In this document: piece after piece, positions 29,333 through 39,565 of the stretch
Position numbering within the stretch: position 1 is the first letter of the stretch
Layout: each line of letters opens with the position of its first letter
Assembly: GCF_014764705.1 (NCBI RefSeq)
Contig: NZ_JACXXG010000005.1
Span: 62,001 to 126,000 of the forward strand
DNA length: 64,000 nucleotides
Direction: 5' to 3'
DNA from: Stutzerimonas kunmingensis
GTDB lineage: Bacteria > Pseudomonadota > Gammaproteobacteria > Pseudomonadales > Pseudomonadaceae
The notes under the pieces: generated by a model
Seen by the model: the letters and a program-made list of their open reading frames with translations, nothing else
Databases searched by the model: none
Told to the model about the DNA's origin: nothing
Made by a program: the position numbers and the translations under genes

Positions 29333-29965
29333 GTGTGGGAGCTGGTCAAAGCAGGCGGCTGGATAATGCTGCCAATCATCCTGTGTTCCATCGCCGCCGC
29401 CGGCATCGTTGCTGAGCGCCTGTGGACACTGCGCCCGAGTCGTGTCACGCCGCCGCATCTGCTTGGCCAGGTGTGGAAGTGGATCAAGGACAAGAAACTC
29501 AGCAACCAGAAGCTCAAGGAGCTGCGCGCGGATTCGCCTTTGGGTGAGATTCTTGCCGCCGGCCTCAGCAACTCCAAGCGTGGTCGCGAGATCATGAAGG
29601 AGTGCATCGAAGAGGCGGCCGCGCGCGTCGTTCACGACCTGGAGCGCTACCTCAACGCCCTTGGCACCATTGCCGGCATCGCGCCCTTGCTTGGCCTGCT
29701 GGGAACGGTGCTGGGCATGATCGAGATCTTTAGCGCCTTCATGGGCTCTGGCATGGCCAACGCGCCGCTGCTCGCCGGCGGTATCGCCAAGGCGCTGATC
29801 ACCACCGCGGCGGGCCTGATGGTCGGTATCCCAGCGCTGTTCTTCCATCGTTTCCTGCAACGCCGCGTCGACGAGCTGGTCGTTGGCATGGAGCAGGAAG
29901 CGATCAAGCTGGTGGAAGTGGTGCAGGGCGACCGCGATGTCGATCTCGGTGAGGGCAAGGCGTGA
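29333..29965 (+). CDS. exbB: MotA/TolQ/ExbB proton-channel family protein
   Basis: A 210-residue inner-membrane protein with three hydrophobic helices: one near residues 10-30 and two in the C-terminal half (IAGIAPLLGLLGTVLGMIEIF and ITTAAGLMVGIPALFFHRF). This is the TolQ/ExbB layout that, together with an ExbD/TolR partner, converts the proton gradient into mechanical work. The GTG start is preceded by GAGGGGG. The end overlaps exbD by 4 bp. It is not next to tonB or tolA, so its partner cannot be named from this window. Confidence 0.9.
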   Translation: MWELVKAGGWIMLPIILCSIAAAGIVAERLWTLRPSRVTPPHLLGQVWKWIKDKKLSNQKLKELRADSPLGEILAAGLSNSKRGREIMKECIEEAAARVVHDLERYLNALGTIAGIAPLLGLLGTVLGMIEIFSAFMGSGMANAPLLAGGIAKALITTAAGLMVGIPALFFHRFLQRRVDELVVGMEQEAIKLVEVVQGDRDVDLGEGKA

Positions 29966-30390
29966 AATTCCGTCGCAAACCCCGGGAGAACGTGGAGATT
30001 GGGCTGGCACCGCTGATCGACGTGGTCTTCATTCTGCTGTTGTTCTTCGTGGTCACCACGACCTTCACCCGTGAAACGCAGCTCAAGGTCGATCTTCCGG
30101 AAGCCGCCAGCGGTACACCGCCGCAGGATGCCGAGGTCCGCCAGCTGGAAGTGCTGATCGACGTGGCCGGCAATTATTCGCTCAACGGCAAAGCGCTACT
30201 GAAGAGCGACCTCAATTCGCTGATGGCGGCGTTGAGCAAGGAATCAGGCGGCGACAATCGGCTGCCGATGGTCATCAGCGCCGATGGTAAGACCCCGCAT
30301 CAGGCGGTGATCACCGCGATGGATGCCGCCGGCAAGCTGGGCTTCGGCCAGCTGCGCATCACCACGGTCGAGGCGCAGGCCTCTCCCTGA
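29962..30390 (+). CDS. exbD: ExbD/TolR family biopolymer transport protein
   Basis: A 142-residue protein with one membrane helix ([18 protein letters not shown]) containing the conserved proton-carrying Asp near its start, followed by a periplasmic domain. This is the standard ExbD/TolR form, working with the ExbB-like protein encoded just upstream. The ATG... TGA junctions are tight: GTG at 29962 overlaps exbB and the last base of the stop is the first of the lpxK ATG. Its operon partners (lpxK, kdsB) suggest an envelope role. Confidence 0.92.
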   Translation: MKFRRKPRENVEIGLAPLIDVVFILLLFFVVTTTFTRETQLKVDLPEAASGTPPQDAEVRQLEVLIDVAGNYSLNGKALLKSDLNSLMAALSKESGGDNRLPMVISADGKTPHQAVITAMDAAGKLGFGQLRITTVEAQASP

Positions 30391-31394
30391 TGTCATTCGC
30401 CGATCGCCTGCAACGCGCCTGGTATCAGGGGCATCCGGCCCTATGTGTGCTGGCTCCGCTGGAGCTACTCTATCGGCGCGTTGTCGAGGCAAAGCGACGG
30501 CGCTTTCTCAAAGGTGAAAGCGCTGCCTATCGCGCACCAGTGCCGGTCATCGTGGTGGGTAACATCACCGTAGGTGGAACAGGCAAGACTCCACTGATTC
30601 TCTGGCTGATCGAGCATTGCCGTAGCCGCGGGCTGCGCGTCGGCGTCGTCAGCCGCGGCTACGGTGCCAGGCCGTCGGCGCTGCCCTGGCGCGTTCAACC
30701 CGAACACTCGGCGGAGCAATCAGGCGACGAGCCGCTGTTGATCGTGCAGCGTACCGGCGTGCCGCTTATGATAGATCCCGACCGATCACGCGCGGTACGG
30801 TGCCTGCTGGAGACCGAATCGCTTGACCTGATCCTTTCCGACGATGGCCTGCAGCACTATCGGCTGGCCAGGGACCTCGAACTCGTACTGATCGACGCGG
30901 CACGCGGGCTGGGCAACAGGCGCTGCCTGCCGGCTGGCCCCTTGCGCGAGCCGGCCGAACGCCTGAATAGCGTGGATGCTGTGCTGGTCAACGGCACCGA
31001 TTCGGATACCGCCGACGGCTATGCGTTCAGCCTCAAGCCGGTCGCGCTGGTCGAACTGTGCTCCGGCGAGCGCTGGCCTCTCGATCACTTTCCCGCCGGC
31101 CAGCGGCTGCACGCGGTGGCTGGCATCGGCAACCCGCAGCGTTTCTTCACCACGCTCGAAACGCTACACTGGCGTCCGATTCCGCACCCCTTCGCCGATC
31201 ACGCCGCCTACAGCCAGGAGCAGCTGGAATTCAGCCCCGCCCTGCCGTTGGTGATGACCGAGAAGGATGCGGTGAAATGCCGGGCATTCGCACCGCCGGG
31301 TTGGTCATATCTTCAGGTGCACGCCGTACCTTCTGCGGCTTTCGTCACCTGGTTCGACGGCCAGTTGGCGCGATTGCTGCCCGATCACTCTTAA
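30390..31394 (+). CDS. lpxK: tetraacyldisaccharide 4'-kinase LpxK
   Basis: A 334-residue membrane-associated kinase that phosphorylates the 4' position of the lipid A precursor. The P-loop [13 protein letters not shown] lies at about residues 56-68, and the DDGLQH motif ([16 protein letters not shown]) is at about 145-160. The N-terminal hydrophobic helix ([16 protein letters not shown]) anchors it to the membrane. It shares one base with the exbD stop codon. Confidence 0.96.
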   Translation: MSFADRLQRAWYQGHPALCVLAPLELLYRRVVEAKRRRFLKGESAAYRAPVPVIVVGNITVGGTGKTPLILWLIEHCRSRGLRVGVVSRGYGARPSALPWRVQPEHSAEQSGDEPLLIVQRTGVPLMIDPDRSRAVRCLLETESLDLILSDDGLQHYRLARDLELVLIDAARGLGNRRCLPAGPLREPAERLNSVDAVLVNGTDSDTADGYAFSLKPVALVELCSGERWPLDHFPAGQRLHAVAGIGNPQRFFTTLETLHWRPIPHPFADHAAYSQEQLEFSPALPLVMTEKDAVKCRAFAPPGWSYLQVHAVPSAAFVTWFDGQLARLLPDHS

Positions 31395-31439
31395 GCCGCT
31401 CGCACTGCCATCGCAGTCGAACGCTTCCAAGGACTGCGC

Positions 31440-31625
31440 ATGGATACCAAACTGCTCGACATACTGGCCTGCCCACTATGCAAGGGGCCGCTGAAGCTGA
31501 CCGATGACAAGTCGGAACTGATCTGCAAGGCCGACGCCCTGGCGTTTCCCGTGCGCGATGGCATCCCGGTGATGCTCGAGAGCGAGGCCCGTACGCTGGA
31601 CGTGGATGAGCGCCTCGACAAATGA
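31440..31625 (+). CDS. Trm112-like zinc-ribbon protein (YcaR-like)
   Basis: A 61-residue protein of the Trm112/UPF0434 family. It begins [18 protein letters not shown], with Cys11 and Cys14, and has a further Cys at 29 ([20 protein letters not shown]). The role in bacteria is not settled; the eukaryotic relative activates methyltransferases. It lies between lpxK and kdsB, the usual place in Gammaproteobacteria, and its stop overlaps the kdsB ATG by 4 bp. Confidence 0.93.
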   Translation: MDTKLLDILACPLCKGPLKLTDDKSELICKADALAFPVRDGIPVMLESEARTLDVDERLDK

Positions 31626-32386
31626 GCACTGCCTACACTGTCGTGATTCCCGCCCGCTATGCCTCGACCCGCCTGCCTGGCAAGCCATTGCAGGACATCG
31701 CCGGCAAGCCGATGATCCAGCACGTGTGGGAGCAGGCAAGCAAGAGCACGGCTCAGCGCGCGGTCATCGCCACCGACGACTCGCGCATCGTCGATGCCTG
31801 CTCGGCATTCGGTGCGCAGGTTGTTTTGACCCGCCCCGACCACAACTCCGGCACCGACCGGCTGGCTGAGGTGTGCGAGCAGCTTGGTCTGCCGAGTGAC
31901 GCCATCGTGGTCAACGTGCAGGGCGACGAGCCGCTGATTCCCCCGGCAGTCATTGATCAGGTTGCCGCCAATCTGGCTGCGCACCCCGAGGTGGCCATCG
32001 CCACGCTCGCCGAACCATTGAGTGATGTGCAGGCGCTGTTCAATCCAAACGTGGTAAAGGTGCTCTCGGACACCAATGGCCTGGCGCTGACCTTCAGTCG
32101 GGCGCCGCTGCCCTGGGCAAGAGATGCGTTTGCCGCCGATCGCAGCGTACTGCCTGCTGGCGTGCCGTACCGCCGGCACATTGGTATCTACGCCTATCGC
32201 GCCGGTTTCCTCGCTGATTTCGTTTCCTGGGGTCCTTGCTGGCTCGAGGACACCGAGTGTCTGGAGCAGTTGCGCGCGCTCTGGCACGGCCAGCGTATTC
32301 ACGTTGCAGACGCGGTACAGGCACCGCCTGCGGGGGTGGATACCGCGGAAGACCTGGAGCGGGTCCGTCGTCTGCTGGGCGGCTGA
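31622..32386 (+). CDS. kdsB: 3-deoxy-manno-octulosonate cytidylyltransferase
   Basis: A 254-residue CMP-KDO synthetase that activates KDO with CTP for lipopolysaccharide inner-core synthesis. The nucleotidyltransferase opening [16 protein letters not shown], the [10 protein letters not shown] metal-binding block and [12 protein letters not shown] are clear. The length is normal. It overlaps the Trm112-like gene by 4 bp and is separated from the phosphatase gene by 1 bp. Confidence 0.97.
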   Translation: MSTAYTVVIPARYASTRLPGKPLQDIAGKPMIQHVWEQASKSTAQRAVIATDDSRIVDACSAFGAQVVLTRPDHNSGTDRLAEVCEQLGLPSDAIVVNVQGDEPLIPPAVIDQVAANLAAHPEVAIATLAEPLSDVQALFNPNVVKVLSDTNGLALTFSRAPLPWARDAFAADRSVLPAGVPYRRHIGIYAYRAGFLADFVSWGPCWLEDTECLEQLRALWHGQRIHVADAVQAPPAGVDTAEDLERVRRLLGG

Positions 32387-32387
32387 G

Positions 32388-32852
32388 ATGAGAATCCTGT
32401 TCGTCTGCATGGGCAACATCTGCCGTTCGCCCACCGCCGAAGGCGTGTTTCGCCAGCGCGTCGAGCAGGCCGGGCTCGGCAGTCGGATCGAGATCGATTC
32501 TGCTGGGACCGGCGATTGGCATGTGGGCAAGGCTCCGGACTCGCGTGCTTGCGCCGCGGCCGGCAAACGCGGCTATCGGCTGACAGCGCTGCGCGCGCGC
32601 CAGGTGCAGCCGGAAGACTTCCTGCGTTTCGACCTTATTCTGGCGATGGATCACGACAACCTGGCTCGACTGGAGGCCTTGCGCCCCGAAGCGAGCAGGG
32701 CGGAGCTTGATCTGTTGCTACGCCGTTGCGGACTGGCGCGTGACGTGGTGCCAGACCCTTACTACGGCGAGGCAGGCGGCTTCGAGGAAGTGTTGGATCT
32801 CCTCGAGGAGGCCTGTGATGCGCTGCTTGCGGAATTGAAGGGGCAACTGTGA
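32388..32852 (+). CDS. low-molecular-weight protein-tyrosine phosphatase
   Basis: A 154-residue cytoplasmic phosphatase. The active-site P-loop is Cys7-MGNIC-Arg13-Ser (VCMGNICRSPTAEG) and the acid/base loop is DPYYGEAGGFEEV. The product could act on tyrosine kinases of polysaccharide synthesis or on small phosphates; nothing nearby names the target. The start at 32388 lies 1 bp after kdsB and the end overlaps murB by 4 bp, so it belongs to the same operon. Confidence 0.94.
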   Translation: MRILFVCMGNICRSPTAEGVFRQRVEQAGLGSRIEIDSAGTGDWHVGKAPDSRACAAAGKRGYRLTALRARQVQPEDFLRFDLILAMDHDNLARLEALRPEASRAELDLLLRRCGLARDVVPDPYYGEAGGFEEVLDLLEEACDALLAELKGQL

Positions 32853-33868
32853 GCCTGATCCTCGAATCGAACCGATCACTCAAGGCATTCAACACGTTCG
32901 CTGTCGATCAGCGTGCGCGCTACTTCGCGGCCGCTCATAACGATGAGGATGTTCGTGACGCGCTCGCCCAGGCGCGTCGGCTCGACGTTCCGCTGCTGCC
33001 GATCGGTGGTGGCAGCAACTTGCTGCTGACTCGTGACGTGCCGGCGCTTGTCCTGCATATGGCCAGCCGTGGCAAACGCATCATCGATGAGTCTGCCGAG
33101 CAGGTTCTGGTCGAGGCGGAGGCAGGCGAGCCCTGGCACCCATTCGTGCTCTGGACGCTGGATCAAGGCTTGGCGGGCCTCGAGAATCTGAGCCTGATAC
33201 CAGGTACCGTTGGTGCATCACCAATCCAGAATATCGGTGCCTACGGTGTCGAGATCAAGGACGTATTTGCAGGGCTCACTGCGCTGGATAGTGAAACTGG
33301 GATCATCCGTGAGTTCAGCGAGGACGACTGCGCATTCGGTTATCGCGACAGTCTGTTCAAACAGCAGCCCGGGCGTTTTCTGATTCTGCGAGTGCGTTTC
33401 GCGTTGCGTCGCCAGGCAGCGCTGCATCTTGAGTATGGGCCGATCCGCCAGCGTTTGGCGGAGCAGGGGATTACCGTACCTTCCGCGCAGGATGTGAGCC
33501 GAGCTGTTTGTGCCATCCGCAGTGAAAAGCTGCCGGATCCACAGCAGCTGGGCAATGCCGGGAGTTTCTTCAAGAATCCGCTGGTGCCGGCTGCCGCTGC
33601 TCAGACGCTGCGCGACCGTTACCCCGAGCTGGTCGGTTATCCGCAAGCCGACGGTCAAGTGAAACTGGCGGCTGGCTGGCTGATCGAGAAGGCTGGCTGG
33701 AAGGGATTTCGTGACGGCGACGCAGGGGTGCATCGGCTGCAGGCGTTGGTGCTGGTCAATCATGGCCTGGCCACGGGGGTGCAGCTGCTGGACCTGGCGC
33801 GACGTATCCAGGCCGATGTGCTGGAGCGCTTCGGCGTAAGCCTTGATATCGAGCCAAATGTGCTCTGA
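32849..33868 (+). CDS. murB: UDP-N-acetylenolpyruvoylglucosamine reductase
   Basis: A 339-residue FAD enzyme of type I MurB that makes UDP-N-acetylmuramate for peptidoglycan with NADPH. It begins LKAFNTFAVDQRARYF, has the FAD-binding PIGGGSNLLLT, then IPGTVGASPIQNIGAYG, the type I loop FGYRDSLFK, and the catalytic-serine region LGNAGSFFKNP. The GTG start overlaps the phosphatase stop (GTGA). It is the last gene of this operon. Confidence 0.97.
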   Translation: MSLILESNRSLKAFNTFAVDQRARYFAAAHNDEDVRDALAQARRLDVPLLPIGGGSNLLLTRDVPALVLHMASRGKRIIDESAEQVLVEAEAGEPWHPFVLWTLDQGLAGLENLSLIPGTVGASPIQNIGAYGVEIKDVFAGLTALDSETGIIREFSEDDCAFGYRDSLFKQQPGRFLILRVRFALRRQAALHLEYGPIRQRLAEQGITVPSAQDVSRAVCAIRSEKLPDPQQLGNAGSFFKNPLVPAAAAQTLRDRYPELVGYPQADGQVKLAAGWLIEKAGWKGFRDGDAGVHRLQALVLVNHGLATGVQLLDLARRIQADVLERFGVSLDIEPNVL

Positions 33869-34153
33869 CTACGACTCGTACGGTCAGTTCTCGCTGCGTT
33901 AAAGCCAGGCCGTGCGGTGGTGTAGATATCTGGTTCCGGTCGCTTGAGTTGTACTGATCTCGTACTTCGGTTCGCCTAGCGCGGGCAACCAAGCAGAACC
34001 TGCGATGTGCATCGGATGTAAGCGAGCTCAATTTCGACCTGCAGCCGGTCCGGCTTCTCAAGCTTGCAGTGACGGCTTTTTCGGGGAGAGATGGGGCAGT
34101 GAATAGCCTTGCTGACTGCGCCGCACCCCTTCTGCCATGAGCGTTCTCCTGAT
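33869..34153. other. non-coding stretch between murB and rne
   Basis: About 285 bp between two convergent genes, in which I find no open frame with coding character and no tRNA-like fold. Composition is close to the surroundings, with slightly lower GC. The stem-loop and rne terminator downstream are listed separately. Confidence 0.5.
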
Positions 34154-34181
34154 GAATAAGACGAAGGTGTAAACCTTATTC
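34154..34181. other. competing inverted repeats near the rne terminator
   Basis: GAATAAG (34154-34160) is complementary to CTTATTC (34175-34181). Inside, AAGGT (34164-34168) and ACCTT (34173-34177) form a second hairpin with loop GTAA. The two pairings share bases and cannot form together. The function is unknown. Confidence 0.4.
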
Positions 34182-34196
34182 AGGACGGGACAATGC

Positions 34197-34220
34197 AAAA
34201 AAAAGGATGCCGAAGCATCC
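34197..34220 (-). terminator. rho-independent terminator of rne with UUCG loop
   Basis: Read on the minus strand: GGATGC, loop TTCG, GCATCC, then eight T residues. It begins about 20 bp after the rne stop codon. A run of A residues on the other side of the stem (T on plus) suggests it may also work for transcripts coming from murB. Confidence 0.92.
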
Positions 34221-34240
34221 CTTTTTTAGGCCGGCGGTGT

Positions 34241-37200
34241 TTAGCCTTGCGGCTTCTCACGGTTATCTGGCTGGTCACCTTCTGCAGCTTGTTCCGGCTC
34301 CTGGGGTGATGGCTGAACCACTTCCTCAGTTGTCGGTGCTTCTGGCTTCTGCTCGTCTACTTCAGCGGTCGACACCTGTGCTTGTTCGGCGGGCTCGTCA
34401 GCCTCGGCGAGCGACTGCTCGTGGAGGGTGGTGACTGGCTCGGCGAACTGCTCAGGCTGGGCGTCGGCAGCCACCGGCTCCGCAACTTGTTCAACTTGCG
34501 CTTCGACGACTGGCTCGCTGGCGACGATCTCCGGGCTGGCCAGAGGTTGCTCCGCTGCGGCCTTGGCGTCGGCTTCTGCCGCTTCCTTGGCCAGACGCTC
34601 GGCTTCACGCTGACGGCGACGGACCTCGCGCGGATCATTAGGCGCGCGTCCGCTCGGCGCCAGTACTGGCGCCACGGCCGGTGCGACTTCGACTTTCTCG
34701 ACCACCGGCTCCGGGGCAGGCTGCGGGGTGACGTCGGCTTGGACGACCTGTGCTGCTTCGCTCGGCGCAACTTCGGCAGCGTGTGTCGATGTCTCGTCTG
34801 CAGCTTCGATAGCTATCGACTGCTCGGCCACAGTGCGCTGCTTGTCCGTACTTTCCACGCTTGGCGCATGCTCGACAATCGTCGCTACACCATCGGTGCT
34901 GGTTTGAATCACGGCGTCATCAGCGAGCTTAGCCTGTGGAGCCGCTTCGGTGTCGGCGGTGTTCGCGGCCAGGGCGGCGGCTGTTGCTGCGACGGCGATT
35001 TCCTCGGTTTTCACCGGGGCGTTGCTCTCGTCGACCTCGTCGATTTCGTTACCGTTGGCGTCACGCTGACGCTCACGGCGATTGCTGCGACGACGCTGGC
35101 CGCGGGAGCGGCGGCGTGGGCGGTCGCCGTCGTTGCCTTCGCTGCCCTCGTTGGAGTCCTGGGCGTCCTCGGCTTCGTTCGCATCCTCGGTTTGCTGCAG
35201 CAGCTCATCGGCGGCTACCGGGGCTTGCCGTTCGGCGCGCGGCTTGCGCTCTTCGCGCGGGGCGCGTGGTTGCCGCTCGGCCTGCTCTTCTTCTGCTGCT
35301 ACAGCGATCGGAGCTTCGTCGATTGGTGCTCGCAGTTCGCGCTTACGCTCCTCGCGGGGCTTGCGGTCCTCGCGTGGGGCTCGCTCGCGGCGCGGCTGGC
35401 TTTCGGCAACTTCGGCCTGTTCACGGGGTTTGCGTTCCTCGCGTGGTGGGCGCGGCTGGCGCTCTTCGCGGGGCTGACGCTCCTCGCGAGCTTGGCGCTC
35501 CTCACGGGGCTGGCGTTCTTCGCGCGGCTTGCGCTCCTCATCACGGCCACCGCGCGAATCGCGGCGACGGTTCTGCTGGCGTCCGCTGCGGCGCTCGTCA
35601 TTGCGCTGCGGGCGCGGCGAGGCGGGCTTCTTCTCGACTTCGGCTGTGGCCTGCGGTTCTTTCGTCTCGCCTGCGAACAGTCCGACCAGGGATTTGATCA
35701 GGCCCTTGAACAGACTTGGTTCCTGCACCGGCGCGGCAACGGGTGTTTCGGCTGGCGCTGCGGCGGCTGCCGCCGGTGCGGTGCGCTGCGGTGCGGTCTT
35801 GACCGCCGCTTCCTGACGAACCAGGGTGCGTGTGGAGCTGACCGGCTGAGCTTCTTCGGCCTCGGTCGGGCTCATTTCGTAGCTGGCTTGGCCTGCCATG
35901 ATTTCTGGGCTGTCGTCACGCAGTCGCTGAACTTCGAAGTGCGGCGTTTCCAGGTGATCGTCCGGCAGTATGAAGATGCGCGCACGGGTGCGCAGCTCGA
36001 TCTTGGTGATCGCGTTGCGTTTCTCGTTGAGCAGGAATGCTGCTACCTGGAACGGCACGCGGGCGCGAACCTCGGCGGTGCGGTCCTTGAGGGCTTCTTC
36101 TTCGATCAGGCGCAGAATCGCCAGCGACAGCGATTCGACGTCACGAATGATGCCTTGGCCGTTGCAGCGTGGGCAGACGATGCCGCTGGTCTCGCCCAGA
36201 GAGGGGCGCAGACGCTGGCGGGACATTTCCAGCAAACCGAAGCGCGAGATACGGCCGACCTGGATACGTGCACGGTCGGCTTCCAGTGCTTCGCGCATCT
36301 TCTCCTCGACGGCGCGCTGGTTCTTGGCAGGGGTCATGTCGATGAAGTCGATGACGATGAGTCCGCCGATGTCGCGCAAACGCAGCTGGCGGGCGATTTC
36401 CTCGGCCGCCTCCAGATTGGTCTGCAGGGCGGTTTCTTCGATGTCGCCACCCTTGGTGGCGCGAGCCGAGTTGATGTCGATGGATACCAATGCTTCGGTC
36501 GGATCGATGACGATAGAGCCGCCGGAAGGCAGTTTTACTTCACGCTGGAAGGCCGTCTCGATCTGGCTTTCGATCTGGAAGCGGTTGAACAGCGGTACGG
36601 AATCTTCGTACAGCTTGATCTTGCTGGCGTACTGCGGCATCACCTGCTGGATGAAGCTCAATGCCTCGTCCTGTGCTTCGACACTGTCGATCAGCACTTC
36701 GCCGATGTCCTGGCGCAGGTAGTCGCGGATGGCGCGGATGATGACGTTGGATTCCTGATAGATCAGAAATGGCGCGGGGCGATCCTGGGACGCATCCTTG
36801 ACTGCGGTCCAGAGCTGCAACAGATAGTCGAGGTCGCACTGCAGCTCTTCGCTGGAGCGGCCCAGGCCTGCCGTGCGGACGATCAGACCCATGTCAGCGG
36901 GGATATCGAGACCGTTCAGGGCTTCACGCAATTCATTGCGTTCTTCACCTTCGATGCGGCGCGAAATGCCACCAGCACGCGGATTGTTCGGCATCAGGAC
37001 CAGATAACGGCCGGCCAGACTGATGAAGGTGGTCAGTGCAGCGCCTTTGTTGCCGCGCTCTTCTTTTTCGACCTGAACGATGACTTCCTGGCCTTCGCGC
37101 AGGACGTCCTTGATGTTCACGCGGCCTTCAGGCGATTTGCTGAAGTATTCGCGAGAAATTTCCTTGAGGGGGAGGAAGCCATGGCGCTCGGCGCCGAAGT

Positions 37201-37375
37201 CGACGAAAGCAGCTTCGAGACTGGGCTCGACGCGGGTGATCTTGCCCTTGTAGATGTTGGCTTTCTTCTGCTCGCGGGCACCTGATTCGATGTCCAGATC
37301 GAACAGACGTTGGCCGTCGACCAGTGCGACACGCAACTCTTCGGGCTGAGTTGCGTTAATTAGCATTCTTTTCAT
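34241..37375 (-). CDS. rne: ribonuclease E
   Basis: A 1044-residue endonuclease, the scaffold of the RNA degradosome. It starts [30 protein letters not shown], the typical N-terminus, so I use the ATG at 37375 instead of the upstream open frame. Visible parts are the S1 RNA-binding domain (about 35-120), the catalytic RNase E/G domain with [14 protein letters not shown], and the zinc-link CPRCNGQG (Cys401, Cys404). A disordered tail of over 500 residues carries an Arg-rich block of repeated PREERQ units and the segment NDPREVRRR near the end. Such REER and NDPR motifs are, as I recall, described in P. aeruginosa RNase E as partner- or RNA-binding sites. Confidence 0.96.
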   Translation of the reverse strand: MKRMLINATQPEELRVALVDGQRLFDLDIESGAREQKKANIYKGKITRVEPSLEAAFVDFGAERHGFLPLKEISREYFSKSPEGRVNIKDVLREGQEVIVQVEKEERGNKGAALTTFISLAGRYLVLMPNNPRAGGISRRIEGEERNELREALNGLDIPADMGLIVRTAGLGRSSEELQCDLDYLLQLWTAVKDASQDRPAPFLIYQESNVIIRAIRDYLRQDIGEVLIDSVEAQDEALSFIQQVMPQYASKIKLYEDSVPLFNRFQIESQIETAFQREVKLPSGGSIVIDPTEALVSIDINSARATKGGDIEETALQTNLEAAEEIARQLRLRDIGGLIVIDFIDMTPAKNQRAVEEKMREALEADRARIQVGRISRFGLLEMSRQRLRPSLGETSGIVCPRCNGQGIIRDVESLSLAILRLIEEEALKDRTAEVRARVPFQVAAFLLNEKRNAITKIELRTRARIFILPDDHLETPHFEVQRLRDDSPEIMAGQASYEMSPTEAEEAQPVSSTRTLVRQEAAVKTAPQRTAPAAAAAAPAETPVAAPVQEPSLFKGLIKSLVGLFAGETKEPQATAEVEKKPASPRPQRNDERRSGRQQNRRRDSRGGRDEERKPREERQPREERQAREERQPREERQPRPPREERKPREQAEVAESQPRRERAPREDRKPREERKRELRAPIDEAPIAVAAEEEQAERQPRAPREERKPRAERQAPVAADELLQQTEDANEAEDAQDSNEGSEGNDGDRPRRRSRGQRRRSNRRERQRDANGNEIDEVDESNAPVKTEEIAVAATAAALAANTADTEAAPQAKLADDAVIQTSTDGVATIVEHAPSVESTDKQRTVAEQSIAIEAADETSTHAAEVAPSEAAQVVQADVTPQPAPEPVVEKVEVAPAVAPVLAPSGRAPNDPREVRRRQREAERLAKEAAEADAKAAAEQPLASPEIVASEPVVEAQVEQVAEPVAADAQPEQFAEPVTTLHEQSLAEADEPAEQAQVSTAEVDEQKPEAPTTEEVVQPSPQEPEQAAEGDQPDNREKPQG
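35421..35541 (-). repeat. imperfect 18-bp tandem repeats within rne
   Basis: About five imperfect repeats of an 18-bp unit encode [18 protein letters not shown], interrupted by PRP. Further diverged units ([12 protein letters not shown]) follow toward 35340 and again near 35250. The unit is in frame, so copy-number change would lengthen or shorten the Arg-rich RNase E tail without a frameshift. Confidence 0.75.
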
Positions 37376-37385
37376 GTAGTACCGT

Positions 37386-37410
37386 CGGTTTCCGTGGCAT
37401 CCGGAAACGG
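37386..37410 (-). other. hairpin in the rne 5' leader
   Basis: CGGTTTCCG (37386-37394) pairs with CGGAAACGG (37402-37410) except for one mismatch, 11 nt upstream of the rne start codon. It could affect ribosome access. In E. coli, rne is autoregulated through hairpins in its leader; whether the same occurs here is inference. Confidence 0.4.
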
Positions 37411-37932
37411 CGTTCGGCACACACGACTCTCGCGGTCGGTGTCAGGTGAGTCAGGAATGGCTGTAAAGCACTCCAGTGTCCAGCGATGTGCGGCCAAATG
37501 GGCCGGCGTCGCGACGACGTCTCCTGCTTGCTGTCGGAACAGAAGCAATGGTTCGGGAGGAGGAATCAGGCATCGGTAGCGGACGGAATGAAGCGTCTGT
37601 GAAAGCCTTTGCTACGCAATCCGATGCTGTGCATCTCCACCCAACACGCATACTTTGAAAATCGGGTGCCGCTCGCAGAATCCGGGGAGCGGGTTGTCGA
37701 TTATCGCGATTCCCATAGGGGGCACGCATCATGTCTTCAAGGCTTGTTTCGCAACTTCTCCGCTACTTGAGGGAAGCTCCGTCGGACGGCCTCACGTCCT
37801 AGAACATTTTTTTGCCGGTCTGGGTTGGCGGTATCGCTGGCATCCCTGGACCTGACCGCTTTTGGCGGCGTTCGCGACTATAACAGCAATGTTTAAGTGC
37901 TTCAATTCCATGAAAATTGATATGATGCCGCG
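37411..37932. other. long intergenic region between divergent rne and rluC
   Basis: About 520 bp with no convincing coding frame. It must hold the promoters of both genes and a rne leader of possibly several hundred bases. TATAAC at about 37878 is a candidate -10 for rluC. I cannot place the rne promoter with confidence. Confidence 0.5.
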
Positions 37933-38886
37933 ATGACCAATACCCCCTCCCAGACCTCCGGTGTGCAAATACTCGAGGTCGCGCCGGAACTTGCCGGCCA
38001 GCGCATTGATAACTTTCTCCGCAATCAGCTCAAAGGCGTGCCCAAGACGTTGATCTACCGCATCTTGCGCAAGGGCGAGGTGCGTGTGAACAAAGGGCGC
38101 ATCAAGCCTGAGTACAAGTTGCAAGCCGGTGATCTGGTGCGCGTGCCGCCGCTGCGCCTGGCCGAGCGCGACGAGCCTGAGCCGCTTGCTCAAGGACTGT
38201 TGGAAAGGCTGGAAAAGGCCATCGTGCACGAGGACAAGGCGCTCATCGTACTGAATAAACCGGCCGGCATAGCTGTGCATGGTGGTAGCGGGCTCAGCTA
38301 CGGGGTGATCGAGGCTTTGCGGCAACTGCGTCCTGATGCCAAGGAGCTTGAATTGGTGCATCGACTGGATCGCGATACCTCCGGTCTGCTGATGGTCGCC
38401 AAGAAGCGCAGCATGTTGCGCCACCTGCATCAGGCGTTGCGCGGTGACGGTGTAGACAAGCGTTATATGGCTCTGGTGCGTGGTCGCTGGGAAACGTCGA
38501 AGAAGCAGGTCAATGCGCCGTTGCTGAAGAACACACTGCGCTCTGGTGAGCGAATGGTCGAGGTGACCGAAGACGGCAAGGAAGCGCTGACATTGTTTCG
38601 CGTGCTTCGTCGCTTTGGTGACTTCGCAACGCTAGTGGAGGCCAAGCCAGTTACCGGTCGCACGCACCAGATTCGTGTGCACGCGCGCCATGCCGGGCAC
38701 AGCATCGCCGGCGACAGCAAGTACGGTGATGAGGAGTTCACTCGCGAGATTCGCGAACTAGGCGGCAAGCGATTGTTCCTGCATGCATACGCGCTGAAGG
38801 TTCCCTTGCCTGATGGCGGTGAGTTATCCCTGGAGGCGCCCGTCGACGAAATGTGGGCGCGAACGCTGGAGCGTCTCGGTGAGTGA
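37933..38886 (+). CDS. rluC: 23S rRNA pseudouridine synthase RluC
   Basis: A 317-residue pseudouridine synthase of the RluA family, expected to modify positions 955, 2504 and 2580 of 23S rRNA. An S4 RNA-binding domain (about residues 18-80, with [14 protein letters not shown]) precedes the catalytic domain with HRLDRDTSG, in which Asp146 is the nucleophile. The C-terminal [20 protein letters not shown] is typical. Divergence from rne is the common arrangement in Gammaproteobacteria. Its last 8 bp overlap the HAD gene. Confidence 0.95.
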   Translation: MTNTPSQTSGVQILEVAPELAGQRIDNFLRNQLKGVPKTLIYRILRKGEVRVNKGRIKPEYKLQAGDLVRVPPLRLAERDEPEPLAQGLLERLEKAIVHEDKALIVLNKPAGIAVHGGSGLSYGVIEALRQLRPDAKELELVHRLDRDTSGLLMVAKKRSMLRHLHQALRGDGVDKRYMALVRGRWETSKKQVNAPLLKNTLRSGERMVEVTEDGKEALTLFRVLRRFGDFATLVEAKPVTGRTHQIRVHARHAGHSIAGDSKYGDEEFTREIRELGGKRLFLHAYALKVPLPDGGELSLEAPVDEMWARTLERLGE

Positions 38887-39565
38887 GTACCGGGTTCTGA
38901 TATTTGATTGGGATGGCACGCTGGTCGACTCGATCGGGCGTATTGTCGAATCGATACATGTTGCGGCGCAAAATTGTGGTTTGCCGCAGGTCGATGATGC
39001 CTCGGTCAAGGGCATCATCGGGTTGGCCTTGCCGGAAGCGATTGGCGTGTTGTATCCGGATCAGGCGGATGTCGCGCTGATCGAGGATTTTCGTCACTGC
39101 TATAGCGAGTATTATCTGTCCCTGGAGACCCAGCCTTCAGCTCTTTATCCGGGAGTCGCCAAGGCGTTATCCGAGTTCCGTGACGCCGGGTATATGCTCG
39201 CTGTCGCGACTGGAAAGGGGCGTCGCGGCCTTGATCGCGTTTTGGCTGGGCAGGGGTGGGAGGACTTCTTCGATATCACCCGTTGTTCGGACGAGACGGC
39301 AAGCAAGCCCGATCCACTGATGATCCACCAGATTCTTTCTCACTGCGGTGCTCGTCCGGAGCAGGCGCTGATGGTCGGTGATTCGGTGTTTGACCTGCAG
39401 ATGGCTCATCGCGCGGGTGTGGATGGCGTAGCTGTCGCTTATGGCGCACAACCACTGCACATCCTGCAGCAGTGCAAGCCGCGCACTGCGATCAATCATT
39501 TTTCGGAGCTTGGTGATTGGCTGCGCTCCTTGGCGGTTTCTGAGGTGAATGCAAATGTCGGATGA
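38879..39565 (+). CDS. HAD-family phosphatase (Gph-like)
   Basis: A 228-residue HAD superfamily hydrolase of the phosphoglycolate-phosphatase type. Motif I is [10 protein letters not shown] with Asp10 and Asp12, motif II lies at [11 protein letters not shown], and motif III/IV covers SKPDPLM and [12 protein letters not shown] use the GTG at 38879, which has GGAG 9 bases upstream and gives [13 protein letters not shown]; the open frame begins earlier inside rluC. The substrate is unknown. It overlaps rluC by 8 bp and sppA by 11 bp, so the three are translated together. Confidence 0.9.
   Translation: MSEYRVLIFDWDGTLVDSIGRIVESIHVAAQNCGLPQVDDASVKGIIGLALPEAIGVLYPDQADVALIEDFRHCYSEYYLSLETQPSALYPGVAKALSEFRDAGYMLAVATGKGRRGLDRVLAGQGWEDFFDITRCSDETASKPDPLMIHQILSHCGARPEQALMVGDSVFDLQMAHRAGVDGVAVAYGAQPLHILQQCKPRTAINHFSELGDWLRSLAVSEVNANVG

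Noticed and set aside
34382-37285. A 967-codon open frame on the plus strand opposite rne
   Set aside because: It is the mirror of a GC-rich, strongly biased coding sequence, has no ribosome site or recognisable domain, and lies wholly inside the certain rne gene.
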